This document shows positions 24,007-35,252 of a stretch of DNA of 64,000 bases, in pieces. The position numbers and the translations under genes are program-made. Source of the stretch: Dictyophora rubrovolvata (Eukaryota > Basidiomycota > Agaricomycetes > Phallales > Phallaceae). The notes below the pieces were generated by a model that worked only from the letters and a program-made list of their open reading frames with translations, did not search any database and was not told the DNA's origin. The DNA is taken from contig CP114118.1 in NCBI GenBank assembly GCA_029959195.1, positions 868,001 through 932,000 on the forward strand, read 5' to 3'. Position 1 is the first letter of the stretch; the number at the start of each line of letters is the position of its first letter.

Positions 24007-24127
24007 ATAGAGAATAAGCACAAGCAAAAATGTGCTATTACTTCAGCCAAAAACATTGACAATGTAAAATAGGATAAATAAAAAATGGTGGTACAAGTGA
24101 CGTATAGTAAGAAGAGACTGCCATCAT

Positions 24128-25838
24128 TCAAAAACTACTCTTCACAACGTTTTTTAGCCTTTCTCGAAATGAATTCCCCGTGTCCTCCAGTACTTTACTA
24201 AAATGATTTTGGTCCGATTTGTTTTGGTCTTTGTCCAAGTTGTGATTGTTTGAGATGCTAATCGATGAAGAAACAGGTGTGTCTGTACGGGGATCCGGGG
24301 TTATTGCTGTCCGAGGTGATGAATTGGATGAAACTGGTTCATTAGAATTTGAAGGGGGGGAATCTGGCTGGAAGTTTTTAGGTTTTGCATCGGACATCAC
24401 ACATGCGTCTTTTACAGTGGATTTTGCGTCCTTGTGGCTAACATGCGGCGGAGATGCGACATCCTTGACCAAGCCCAGCAAGCCTGGACCTACCTCCTGA
24501 ATTGTTTCTTCAAGAGTAGCAATTCTTGTCCATCTCCGGAATCGGGTATATTTCCCCAATCCACCTTTTGCACTTGGAGCTTCCCATTTGTTATCCCCAT
24601 ACACCCATCCATCCACATCAGTGAGAGTTACTTCGGCATCCGGAATAGCGGCTGGTGCGGGGGTTTCACCATCTTTTTTATCCTTATCCGGGGCATTACT
24701 AATTGCACTTGTGCGATCTTTCAGCATCGTAGCAGCTCGTTTCAATCGCGAACCGGCACTGTCCTTCTCTTCGTCTTCGGGTACACCTGGAGGCTGCTTT
24801 TCAATTCTTTTGACACCCGTTCCATCTTTATTAACTAACACACCCCATTCAGGGTCCGCCCATCTCCACATGGCTGTATGTTTGATTCGCTTGTTGTTCT
24901 GTCCGGGGAGAAACACCGATGTCGCAGGTGGAAGAACGAACACACTGGGTGGGGTGATAGCCTGGTAATTAACTGTACACCAGCTTGGTCGCTCTCCTGG
25001 AAGTAACGCTGCCGTCCAATCAAGACCGACCCACCATCGCTGGCATTCTAATACAGTGAATAGAAATCGGACAGGGGAAGCAGGGCGAGGCGTTGTTGAC
25101 ATGACTGAAAGCGTTTCCAACGTTGTACCAGATAAAATGCGCCACGCATGCGCAGATGCCCATCTTACGTATGCGCTGCGAATTAGTATAGAAGATAGAG
25201 CTTGCGCCCAAGGGGCCCGACACGACAGCACAAAGGTGCCGACTACGCCCAGGATTATCGGGATTGGGATTAGATACGTGAGAAATAAATATGGAGTGAC
25301 TAATATGGCTGAGATTCGAATTGCAACGTTGAATTGTCGTAAGCAAGATGGAAGCTGCGGCGAAGGCAGCAGTGCCCGGAAAGTATGGATGTCGGACAAA
25401 GCGGCAGTTAAGACCTGCTCCGTCGTCAACCGAGCTCGACGAGTGGAGATACTAGGCAAATAAGATAAAAGAGAAGGCAATATCATAAGCAATGGCAGAA
25501 GGTATCTGTGTACACGTAAACTTCAATGATCACACGAGCAAGCAATTCACAACTCACCTGACCGTCGTATATGTGGTAAGACAGAGATACCACCATATCG
25601 CGATGACAAGCCATGATTCATACCAGTGTGATTTCCAGCTGACAATCTCAGCAGAGCATCGGATGAAGCGTATGACAGGCGCTAGGTCAACCAACAAGAG
25701 CGTTATAGGCGAAGGGACAGAGTCAAGAAAATAGAGCAAACTAGGATTATTTGTGGACATAGTAAGCTGGGGTTGTGCAGGACAGGCATATAAATTTAGG
25801 AGGTGCTTATCGGTTAGGAAAGAGTCGAAGACAGCCAT
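24128..25838 (-). CDS. Pex24/Pex30-family peroxin with dysferlin-type region
   Basis: Integral membrane peroxin-domain protein; yeast Pex23/24/30-type proteins sit in ER or peroxisomal membrane and influence peroxisome number and size. Two exons, 25559/25558-25838 and 24128-25505, are joined across a 52-nt intron (TTVR then YLLPLLMILPSLLS). N-terminal features: YFLDSVPSPITLLLVDLAPV, then hydrophobic hairpins (WYESWLVIAIWWYLCL; LFLTYLIPIPIILGVVGTFV). The dysferlin-like part contains WRWADPEWGVLVNKDGTGV and, after an acidic linker, VDGWVYGDNKWE with KYTRFRRWTR. The roughly 90-residue C-terminal tail is Ser/Pro-rich and probably disordered. It lies two genes from PEX14, but they are separate transcripts. 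Confidence 0.85.
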
Positions 25839-26014
25839 GGGGTTGACTTCAGAATTTCATGTCTGGCGAAGCCATCTCCAGTGCTATACATTCAATAATA
25901 AGTGATTTACGTAAGCATCGTCATGTAACCTTTCTTGACCCATGTGATAATGGGATTAGGTTCAAGTAAGTAGTCAGGTATGTATGTACAATATATGATA
26001 TCATGGCAATAACG

Positions 26015-29000
26015 CTACACTTTGGCTATTAATCGTCTGGTTTCTTGTGGAGTAAAATGGAGAATAATGGACAATACGCGAACGAGATTGGGCTAACAGC
26101 TTATTAGAACTAAAAACCACCAGTTCAACAAGCAATGTCACTCTTACCCTCATCTCTTTGTGTTCTAAGAATTGCAGGATGACATTTCGAATATACTCCA
26201 AATTTAATTCCTCGTCATTTCTCGCTGCGACCGGAGAACCCGGACGTGTCGAGCTTGTCACCGAACCCTCATCAATAGAAGTTCGGGAAGCTTGTGTTGG
26301 ACTTTTTGGACTCTGCAGCTGCAAATCTACAGCGCTCTGAGTAAATCCATTGTTACGGGCCGTACTCCAGAAGCCTACGCCGGGATTCCGGTGCTTCTCT
26401 AGCAGCGTAGCAGAAGCCTGAACTTTCCGAAGTTCATCTCGGAGTGTCTAGCGGCGACGAAATGAGAAAATGCAGAGAAGAAAATGAAAATGCTTTGCCT
26501 TATTCGAAACCTTCAATGTTTGCTCGCGAGCCTTTGCTTCTTCAAGAAGCTTTTCAAAGGATCGCGAACGCGTTACTACTTCGTCTTTCTCTTGTGTCAA
26601 AGCAGTCTGGCATAGAACAAAATTTTAAGCACACATAATGTAGTCCCAGCTGTGCGTATAAAATAAAAAGTTTACCTGAGCCTCTTTCAATGATTGAATG
26701 TCTTCCTGTAAACCAGCTAGTATACCATCCTCGGTTTCTTTTTGCAACTGAAGTTTCCGATTCTCAGTTTGAAGCTCAGCGATCCGGTTCTGCATATCAG
26801 CCTTCGTTCGTAGGAATTCAGAATATGCCTTTTCTTTGCTATCCAGCAAATCGCGCAGTCGTTCCAGCTCCCGACTTCGTTCTTGCAAATTCCTACTCCA
26901 CTCGTCTTCAGCTTCCTGCCTCTCTTTCTCCAGTCCCCGAACTCGTCCTCTAATTTCGCTGAGCTTCAATTCATGGCGGTTCTCGGTTTCTGAAAGGATT
27001 CTAGCAAGTTCTTCCGCAGACGTATGTGATGCGCCTTCATCTGACAGTTTATTCCTTGACTCGGTTAGTTCATCCGTCAAAAGCTCCAAGCGAGAACCAG
27101 CCTCTCGCAATTGATGTTGGAGCTCTGAAGCACGCGCCTCAACCAAGTCTAGGTGTGATTGAGACGACTCCAACTCGGCCTGCCGTAACTGGAGCTGATC
27201 GAAAAGAGAATCCTTTTCTTCCGTAATAGTCCGCAAACTCGTTTCCAGAACAGTAATCCGGGACACTTTTGCCGAAAGCTCTTTAGTATGACTCGCCTAT
27301 CGTTGAATGGAGAGAAAAATTCAATAAGTTAGATTGCGAGTACCCCTGACAGACGCGCACCTTTATTGTTATAATCTCAAGTTCATGTTGGCTTTTGCGA
27401 GTTGCCAAATCCAAATCATGTTTTTCCTTGAGATTATTGATTTCTTTGTCAATTTGACCCTTGAGTGCAACAATTTCTCGGTCTTTATCCCCTCTGAGAC
27501 GCTCGAGCTCCTGTTCTAGTCGGACTTTCTCTTGCCTCTCCCTTTCGACTTCGTCTCTGACTTTGTCTTTGGAAGCGTTAGCCTCTTTAATGGCATCGTC
27601 TCGCTCCTTTTCCGCCTTGACTAGCTTTGTTCTGACCGTTTTGAGCAAGCTTATGGCCTTCGACCCTTTCTCCTCTTCATCCTTCAGAGCTGTTTTCGAT
27701 TTCTCGAGTTCACCCTGAACCTTATCAAAGGCCCCCTTGTGTTTTGACGCTTCTTCGCCTTTAGCTTTTACACGGGCCTCTGCATCGGAAAGCTGAGAAC
27801 GCAACGATTCTATTTGTTCCGACTGTGAAGCACTTTCGAGACGGTGTGTATCGCGAAGATCCTGGAGTCTTTCATCATAAACTTTTCATGGTCAGGACAG
27901 GAGGTATTTTGCGAAGCATCGTCTTACGTTGGGATTTATGATTAAGTTTTTTTATCTCCTCTGTTGATACCTGGAGTAAAGTATTTAGGAAAAAATGGTT
28001 TGGCAGACAGTAATAACACATTCACATACATCGACTTTCAATTGAAGGTTTTTGAGGTGATCACGGAGACCATCTGCATCGGAAATGCTCTCTACAGGAG
28101 TGTGAACCTTCAAGACCTGGTCTGCTGCCAGCTTTTCGCTTTGTAGTCGCTTGAATGAAATCGAAATATCTGGGGGAACGATATTAGGTATTTAGAAAAG
28201 GAAGGACACGAACAACGTTTTAACCTGTGAATCGTTGCTCCACTAGTTTTAATCTCTCGCGTAATTGCTCTATTTCCGGGGTGTCTTCAGCAGAAGAAGC
28301 ATATTGCGGTGATACAGGAAGAGACTGATAGTTTGATGCAGATTCCTCTGTAAGTTCGTTTCTTGACTCGGAGTCCGTGATCTCCGTCACCCCCACTGTT
28401 GGTGTATTTGAGAGGGTTCCCTCCGGCGCGTCATTGAAAGACTTTGCCACAGCGGTCGCGGGTTCTAAAAGGGTATCTGGAGATGCTACTCTTTCAATTG
28501 ATACATCTACTTTGATGTTAGACGAATCATTCCCGTCTTGACTCGTCTCCACAGAAGGCTCTTCTTCCACTTGCGTTACCGTTGCGGCTGTCGCGTGCTC
28601 GAGGTGTTGACTCTCTTCTTCTGGCGGGACCAACTCTTTTGGTACGACTTCGTTCTCCGAGGGCACGCTTTCAGAAGGTGAACCCTGTGCCTGCAACACG
28701 GGGGAATGAGGAAGCTGAACCGTAACAGGATCCACTTCGGACTCTGCCGTTGGCGTCGCAACTTTACTCAACTGGGGCGATGATTTTTCAGAAGCTTCGC
28801 CAATTACAAAAGAGGCCCGCAACCTTTCTTCTAATGTTCGTGCAGGTCTAGCGTGAGTTTGAGGATGATCTTTCTCTGGCAAGTGCGATGGTGGAGCAGG
28901 TGAACCCGACCGGGACGCCATTAACGTCTTGCGGAAATTCGACAAAGCTGATTCAGCAAGCTGACTTGGTGTTGGTGAAGTCATGCTCCTGCGAGATTCG

Positions 29001-29161
29001 TCGATTGAATTCTTCGGAGAACGATGCATCTCATTGATACTCGAGGTTTGCGATGATGTACTGGCGCTACTATGATTTGGTGGCCGCTTGCCAGTATTTG
29101 ATATTTGATTTGTGGCGAGCTGTTCAAGTTGTTCAACCGCATTTCGAAATTGCGAAAACAT
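26015..29161 (-). CDS. IMH1: GRIP-domain golgin (Imh1-like)
   Basis: Trans-Golgi tether: GRIP domains bind Arl1-type GTPases and the coiled coil captures vesicles. The start MFSQFRNAVEQLEQLA at 29161 is chosen because this is the typical golgin N-terminus; an in-frame Met 22 codons upstream is less likely. Residues about 20-290 are Ser/Pro-rich; then comes coiled coil over several exons (for example KTVRTKLVKAEKERDDAIKE, LRDLLDSKEKAYSEF). The C-terminus is a complete GRIP domain: NLEYIRNVILQFLEHKEMR, joined across an intron to PNLVRVLSIILHFTPQETRR and ending LIAKV. The conserved GRIP tyrosine is present. The family call is firm; orthology to Imh1 specifically is inferred. Confidence 0.9.
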
Positions 29162-29472
29162 TAAAGAGTGTAGTGTCGTGAACAGTAGATGAAAAGAGTC
29201 GAAATAGAGTTGAATGAATTCAAACACGAATCAAGATCGTGAGAAACTTGGACACTGCTATCTTTGGAACTAACAAACTTAAACAAGACTGCCCGCCGAG
29301 CATCCATAAAAACAGTATTGGCTGCGCAAACCTGCGATCTATAATGAAAGGCTGTTTCTGACACGACGCGATACTACACAGACGAACATTGATTTTCGAA
29401 CCATGTCGTCGCTAGAATGTTACTTTTGAGTGTGTGACCCTCACTCTCAAAAAACAATGTCATTCAATAAAA
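29162..29472. other. Golgin promoter / PEX14 3' flank
   Basis: About 310 bases between two tandem minus-strand genes. It should contain the golgin promoter and the PEX14 3' UTR. Nothing else was recognised. Confidence 0.5.
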
Positions 29473-30603
29473 TTATACGGTACTTGTACTTTCTGTAGTT
29501 GCGTTACTCATGGAAGACCCACTAGATTCAGGTTTATCCCCGCTTGTCGGTAGCCCTGGACGAAAAGGCGAGACGTTAGATGACGGTTCTTCGCCACCGC
29601 TTGCAAGCTGCCATGCAGGTATTGATGGTTTACTGGTAATAGGAAATGGAGGAGTGACAACACCGGCGACCGAGGGTCCACGGCTGAGGAGTAGTGTCTT
29701 GAGGGATTTCAATTCTTGCTGTAGCTCGGTCAAGTTTTGTGTTTGCGCTTCTTTATTCTTTTCAATCATCTAAAATCAAGTTATAAGAATACTTGTACGC
29801 CGAGAACTAAGACGTAAAGCACCTTAGGTAGCATATCCTGGATGGTTTCGATCTCCTGTCGGATCTCTCGCATCTCGTCCCGAGCTCGAGCTTCACTTTC
29901 TCTCATTTCTTTGACAGCGGCTTCGACTTCATTTGTTGCTTGCTCTATTTTTGCTTGTTGTGACTCCGAAGCTTCACGAACAGCTTTTGTTTCTTCTTGT
30001 AAATCCTTCAGTAGAGCCTCAGCCGCGTCGAATTGAGCTGTCAGCGCATCCCTATCGGCTTCATAAGCGGTAACGTTTGGTGGTTGTAAATGAGGGAAGA
30101 GGTATTTCTAGCAGGTATGAGGTATGATACAAACACTTTTCTGTCAGATGCTTGACTTACGCGGGCCAGCGATACTACGCCATACATAACGCCCCCAGAT
30201 ACAATCGCCATAATCTGAGTTCAAGTGAGCCAGGGGAAAAACTCATGGATGAAATACATACGAAGTAATCTCTCCAATCCAGCGCTGGGACAGGAGGTGG
30301 TTGCGCCACGATACTATATGTCGAAGGTGCATATGAAGGTACGAATTGTGAAGGTGAACTTTGTGCTGAAAATGTAGTTTGTGATGATTTGTTCAGCTCT
30401 AAGGCCTGTTTCATTGCTTCCTCAATCTCAATTGTAGTCAAGCCTTTAGATTCCAGAAACTCAATTCGTTTTGCTAGCGGTGAGGTTTGAGTCTAATCCA
30501 GGTATTTCAGAAAAGGCCATACAAAAGTAGAGTTAACCAGTACCTTTGAATCAGCGAGAAAGGCCACTGCATTTTTGAATAATTCTTGTCGGTCAGTCGA
30601 CAT
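29473..30603 (-). CDS. PEX14: Peroxin-14, peroxisomal matrix import docking protein
   Basis: Pex14 with Pex13 forms the docking/translocation site for cargo-loaded Pex5 and Pex7 at the peroxisomal membrane. Start MSTDRQELFKNAVAFLADSK at 30603; after an intron follows TSPLAKRIEFLESKGLTTIE and EIEEAMKQAL, the Pex5-binding N-domain, with its conserved aromatic and SPLAKRIEFLESKGL core intact. Next come a Pro/Ser linker (PPPVPALDWRDYF), a short hydrophobic stretch (IMAIVSGGVMYGVVSLA), and a long coiled coil (LQEETKAVREASESQQAKIE to EIRQEIETIQDMLPK). The C-terminus is Ser/Pro-rich, ending TESTSTV. Length and order match fungal Pex14. Confidence 0.93.
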
Positions 30604-31023
30604 TTGAACTTCCGGCTAAGAGGGGAAAGCGAACCCGGTTTTGATCCCGCGTCCATTGGTGTGAGCCAAACTGGCAGCGCACTGCAGCGAAACTAAATCC
30701 ACTTCGAATGTTTAAGCTTTACTTCAGGATAATAGGAGGTCGTTTTCACGAAATTCACAATAAGACTAATTCTCGCTTTGCCTTGGCTTTTTGCCCGTCA
30801 GAACTTGATGCATGGGTTCAGTTCTGCTAACAACTTTTGCAATATTAGTCAACTACGAAATCTCAGGCAGCTTAATACATTAAACAACATCAAAATAGCA
30901 TAGCAAATCTGTATGCTTGCAAGTCGAGCGTAGAAACATTGCCGTAGCCGAGAATTTATTAGCGCCCAGAGTACTGGCATTCATTCCGTCGCGGTCGTAT
31001 ATCCTACTCAACTTTTTAAAAAA
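30604..31023. promoter_or_regulatory. Divergent promoter, PEX14 / mitochondrial EF-Tu
   Basis: 420 bases between divergent start codons. No obvious TATA box; the half near TUF1 is AT-rich. Both genes probably initiate within this interval. Confidence 0.5.
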
Positions 31024-33002
31024 ATGCTTAGAGGTCCACTGGCCCGTTTGGCCGCAGCAGGGCCCTCATGCAGCCCCAAAAGTAACTTTACTTTTTCTCC
31101 TTCTCACCACTTGGTTTACAGCTTTTTTCGGCAGTTGCAAAATTCACGACTCGCGCTTGTTTGTCCCCTGCTGCTGTCTCGACAACAGCACATTCTTTTC
31201 ACGGTAGATTTTCAGGTACTCGTCTTCTCATTTTTGCTACTAAACCTTCTTTTATATACTAACGTCTGGCGCAGTGTTCCGTCGCGGCTATGCCGAGGCT
31301 ACAAAATTTTCTCGAGATAAACCGCACATGAACATTGGCACAATTGGGCACGTTGACCACGGAAAAACAACATTAACAGCATCTTTAACAAAAGTTTTGG
31401 CTGAAGCTGGAAAATCCAAGTTCGTTGACTACTCACAGATCGACAAGGCTCCGGAAGAAAAAGCTCGTGGAATCACAATTAATTCATCTCATGTCGAATA
31501 TGAGACAGATAATAGGCATTATGGACACATTGACTGTCCTGGTCACGCAGATTGTGAGCTTTCATTCTCGGAATTCTTTCTTTCGAGTCTTAGCGAGGAC
31601 TCGTAGACATCAAGAACATGATCACAGGTGCTGCTCAAATGGATGGTGCTATCATCGTAAGTTCTTTTTTTCACTTTTGGATAAATTGCCCTCAACAAGG
31701 TCTCACCAATTTCCAAGGTGGTTTCAGCGACTGACGGACAGATGCCTCAAACTCGAGAGCACTTATTGCTGGCCCGCCAAGTCGGCATCAAGAAGCTGGT
31801 CGTATTTATCAACAAAGTCGATCAAATTGACGACAAAGAAATGCTTGAACTCGTCGAGGTAGAAATGCGAGATCTCTTGGGTCATTACGGGTTCGACGGC
31901 GAAAATACACCTATCATTATGGGCTCTGCTTTGGCCGCTTTAGAAGGACGCGACAAGGAAATAGGTGAAGAAAAGATCTTAGGGCTGCTGAAAGCTTGCG
32001 ATGAATGGCTTGAAGTACCTCAACGTGGGTTTGACAGTTTGTTTATCAACCCTGATATTGATGGTTGTTCCCAGGTGATTTGGACAAGCCCTTCCTCATG
32101 TCCATCGAGGGTGAAGTTATTGCGTTCGAATGCGATATTCATTTCGTTGAGAGTTGTATCTTTTCACAGACGTGTTTTCTATCTCCGGCCGTGGAACAGT
32201 AGCTACCGGACGAGTACGTGCCTGGTCCATTTCCAAGTGCCTATACCGATAATGTTTGTTCAGGTCGAAAGAGGTACAGCTGTCAAGGGTGGTGAAGTTG
32301 AAGTAATAGGCTTGGGTGGTTACTTGAAGACTACTTTGACTGGTATCGGTAGGCACTGATTGATAACGATATTCCGTTCATTTTTCCTCATACTATCATA
32401 AGAGATGTTCCGTAAGGAGCTTGACCGAGCGGAAGCTGGCGACAATATGGGCGCCCTCCTCCGTGGTGTCAAACGTGAACAACTCCGTCGTGGTCAAGTC
32501 ATCATCGCCCCTGGTACCATGAAATCAGTAAAGAAATTCATAGCCCAAGTCTATGTAACGTTAATTTTTGCCTCTTCTTGTAATTTTGTGTGAATCATCG
32601 TCTTTTCTTCTCTTTCAGGTTCTTTCTAAAGAGGAAGGAGGTCGCGCTACGCCATTCATGAGCAACTATCGCCCTCAACTCTTCATTCGCACAGCTGACG
32701 TGACTGTTGGATTGACCTTCCCTGAAGGGACGGAGCATCCCGACGAAAAAATGGCGAGAGAAATCTTTCCTGCCCTCATAAATGATTTCGGTTTACTAAC
32801 CTACTCCTTAGGTTATGCCAGGTGAAAACTTGGAACTCGTTCTCGATCTAGTCCATGATGTACCAATTGAAGTCGGCACAAGATTCACGCTTCGCGAAGG
32901 TGGAAAAACCAGTAAGCATTCCTTTTCCCCAAGTAAAAGTTCTCGAAATGTTGAGTTTTATTTACTACAGTTGGGACGGGTGTTGCGACTAAAATTCTGT
33001 AA
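31024..33002 (+). CDS. TUF1: Translation elongation factor Tu, mitochondrial
   Basis: GTPase that brings aminoacyl-tRNA to the mitochondrial ribosome. Exon 1 (31024-31081) and exon 2 (31135-31203) encode a Ser/Thr/Ala/Arg-rich targeting sequence ([33 protein letters not shown]). Exon 3 begins at 31275, giving [20 protein letters not shown]. GTPase motifs: [10 protein letters not shown] (G1), RGITIN (G2), DCPGHADY, the Tyr codon being split by an intron (G3), FINKVDQ (G4), GSALAAL (G5). Domain II has [14 protein letters not shown]; domain III contains KVLS-type [38 protein letters not shown] and the terminal [12 protein letters not shown]. Of its introns, 32754-32811 appears to be GC-AG (separate entry). 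Intact. Confidence 0.96.
32754..32811 (+). other. TUF1: GC-AG intron in TUF1
   Basis: The exon ends GACGAAAAAATG and the next begins GTTATGCCAGG, giving DEKM-VMPGEN as in all EF-Tu. The 58 nt between start GCGAGA, contain TTACTAACC and end CCTTAG. There is no GT near the junction that could serve as an in-frame donor. Confidence 0.85.
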
Positions 33003-33543
33003 ATTCGACGCGCATAGACATATATCGGTTAATTCACCCTAGCAGCAAATGATCCACTTCTTTTTTTGCTATACTGTATAATACTCAAAATCCCCGCTCC
33101 ATTGATTTTAGCATGCATCTTAATGGCGGGCATCAATTGAACAGAATCCTGTTGCTAGCTTCATTAGACAAGCTCGAAAGCATCACAGCCAGCGCCTGAT
33201 CAGTTGATCTGCTCACTACTTGTTCTTTGCGTTCTCTTCTTACTAGTCCGCGTTTCTTAAATATGTATCTTCGCTATTCCGGACATAGATATTTGAATAT
33301 CATTGAAGCCGATCAAAATTCTGGCCTCCAAGCCTGTCGACGCCAAGTTTAGCCTGTGCTTGCTTGGTTTGTGTCATGGGTCCGAGTAAGATATCAACAA
33401 GGATTTTCATCAAAGAAATGTCATATAGTTATCGATACAGCTTCAATAATATTTCGAGCCATCACGGTGCTTTAGCAAAATGACTCTAAAAACCGGGCGC
33501 TTCATCTCCGAACCATCATCATCGTCATTCTCTACTATTTACC
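33003..33543. other. Intergenic, TUF1 3' flank and GCV3 promoter
   Basis: 540 bases. An ATG at 33479 lies upstream of the GCV3 start in another frame and could act as an upstream ORF. Otherwise nothing was recognised. Confidence 0.45.
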
Positions 33544-34307
33544 ATGATACCGGTCTGGCACCAGACAGCGCGTTCGCTTCTCAGAACACAGCGTGTTGCC
33601 CTAAGATACACGTCATTCAATGCTAGATTATCTTCTCGGACGATAGTTAGTAAGTTTATATCCCTGTTGTTTTAACTACGTATATTTTGCTTACGATCAC
33701 TGTCATCAGCGAAATGGTACACAAAAGAGCACGAGTTAATCAGCTACAATGACGAGACGTCAGTGGGCCGTTTACATATTACGCAACACGCAGCAGAAAG
33801 TTTAGGAGATGTCGTTTTTGTTGAGCTGCCAAAGCTTGGACGTGAAGTTAATCAGGGCGGTGCGTTCCTTTCTTTGGTACTCATTCTAATAAATTCATCT
33901 CCCGAAAACAGATCAGATTGGCGCGGTAGAGAGTGTCAAAGCTGCTTCCGATATTGTTTGCCCTTTTTTTTTGTTGTTTATCCCTCCCGCAAGGTCTCAT
34001 TTTTCCTCAAAAGTATGCTCCCGTATCCGGTAAGGTTATCGAAATAAACGAGAGCTTGGGAGGGACGCCTGGTTTAATGAACAAGAAGCCCGAAAGTGCT
34101 GGTTAGTCTTGCATATCATTTTGAGGGGTAACGCGCTTCATTCATTCATGTACAGGTTGGCTTTGTGATCTACAAGTTTCAAAGCCTGACGAGGTATGAG
34201 ATCGGGCATCTTAGTGAATGCGCGTTTTAATCAACTAACGTGATTTTTAGCTTGAAACGTTGTTGACAGAAGAAGCATACATATCATATTGCAGCGAAAG
34301 CACATGA
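33544..34307 (+). CDS. GCV3: Glycine cleavage system H protein, mitochondrial
   Basis: Lipoyl carrier that shuttles the aminomethyl group between the P, T and L proteins of the glycine decarboxylase complex in the mitochondrial matrix. Start MIPVWHQTARSLLRTQRVAL, an Arg-rich targeting sequence without acids. After the first intron: TKWYTKEHELISYNDE, GRLHITQHAAESLGDVVFVE, LPKLGREVNQ. The lipoyl lysine lies in GAVESVKAASDI, followed by YAPVSGKVIEINESLGGTPG. The terminal exon gives LETLLTEEAYISYCSEST. Several introns; motif order and length are normal. Confidence 0.95.
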
Positions 34308-34477
34308 GGTTACCCGTCGTTCCAAAAAGGGGAGCATTTCAACTTGTCTCTTGCCAATCTATAACATCTATCTGGTGGACGGTCTTCAAGCTTCAACGCT
34401 CAGCCGCCTTGTGTTTAATTAGTCATGTCTTTTTTCTAATATACAGAAAGGGTCCCTGAAGCTTGGCCTCAGTCTAT

Positions 34478-34919
34478 CTAGCTCGAACCGGAAGGCTTGT
34501 ATTCGGTACTTTCACCACGAGCTTCCATTCTAGCTTTAGCTTCTTGTAATGCCCAACTTTGAATACTAGACGCATATGAGATTCCGTGAGTGAGGGAAAA
34601 TCGCTGTAGACATACCTCGTGTCAGGTTTATAGTATAAACCAACGGCTGCAACAGCCATCGAGCCAAACATTCCCCAATACCAAAGTAGCTCCCAATCTT
34701 CTCGTTTACTTTTTTGTCCTAAAGGCGGTGGCTTATTTGGTTTGGTTTTCCAAAATATTAGACAACACGAAAGCGGAATAGCGGAAAGTCACAGCACACC
34801 TTTTCTCCGAATAAATAGCCGGATGGTTCGTTATATTGAGGGGCGTTATGACTCGCCTGTCTAATCTGTGAAGTAACGGGATATGTTGTGCGCAAGCATA
34901 GTGCACGACTGGGTATCAT
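34478..34919 (-). CDS. NDUFB11: Mitochondrial complex I ESSS / NDUFB11-type subunit
   Basis: Supernumerary single-span subunit of the membrane arm of NADH:ubiquinone oxidoreductase. Visible: presequence MIPSRALCLRTTYPVTSQIR, then EPSGYLFGEK, an intron, PPPLGQKSKREDWELLWYW, the span GMFGSMAVAAVGLYY, KPDTR, a second intron, and SIQSWALQEAKARMEARG to the stop. The order EP-GYLFGEK, then a W--LWYWGMFGSMA span and SIQ-WAL-EAK-RME, is typical of the fungal ESSS subunit. The start at 34919 is chosen for a plausible presequence; in-frame ATGs at 34940 and 34973 would lengthen it. It converges on GCV3, with 170 bases between the stops. Confidence 0.85.
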
Positions 34920-35252
34920 TTTAGCTGTCGTCGACAACATTGAGGGTGTCGTTAGGTAAGCGGCGTCTGTCACGCGTTACAGCTCCGTTATGTAACGTGC
35001 ACAGCCCGGAGCCGCCTTTCGCCTCAACGAGTGCATTCTATTTCAAAAATCTGTTATGTGCCTGGTCATAACATCGTTGATTTTTGCACAGCCTGGCTTA
35101 ACTCTCATCTGTCATGTCCTTCATAAGGTTATACCATAAGTAGCACGAGTTCGCCAAACATGACAACGTGCCCAATAGCGAACAACTTAGATCTACCCAT
35201 ATATAAAGGCTAGCGGATAAGTCAGTCTCGCTCCTTCACCCTCGAGGCCTTA
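34920..35252. promoter_or_regulatory. Divergent promoter, NDUFB11 / GPCR
   Basis: 333 bases between divergent starts. A consensus TATATAAA lies at 35200-35207 on the plus strand, 45 bases before the receptor ATG, the clearest TATA box in the window. Confidence 0.6.
35200..35207 (+). promoter_or_regulatory. TATA box of the GPCR gene
   Basis: TATATAAA 45 bases upstream of the receptor start codon, in a compact divergent promoter. Confidence 0.55.

Larger units (their letters stand above)
22249..24127. other. Decayed accessory interval between GCN20 and Pex24-like gene
   Basis: About 1.9 kb with no gene that I can call intact. It holds repeated blocks, an unknown open frame, a FunK1-like kinase scrap, a RecQ-like helicase scrap and a short piece resembling the ABC-signature exon of the neighbouring GCN20 gene. 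The pieces are entered separately. The start of the region must also hold the GCN20 promoter. Confidence 0.7.

Noticed and set aside
22249-24127. A functional kinase-helicase defence-like cassette
   Set aside because: Both enzymes lack their catalytic halves and sit in mosaic repeats, so decay is the simpler reading.
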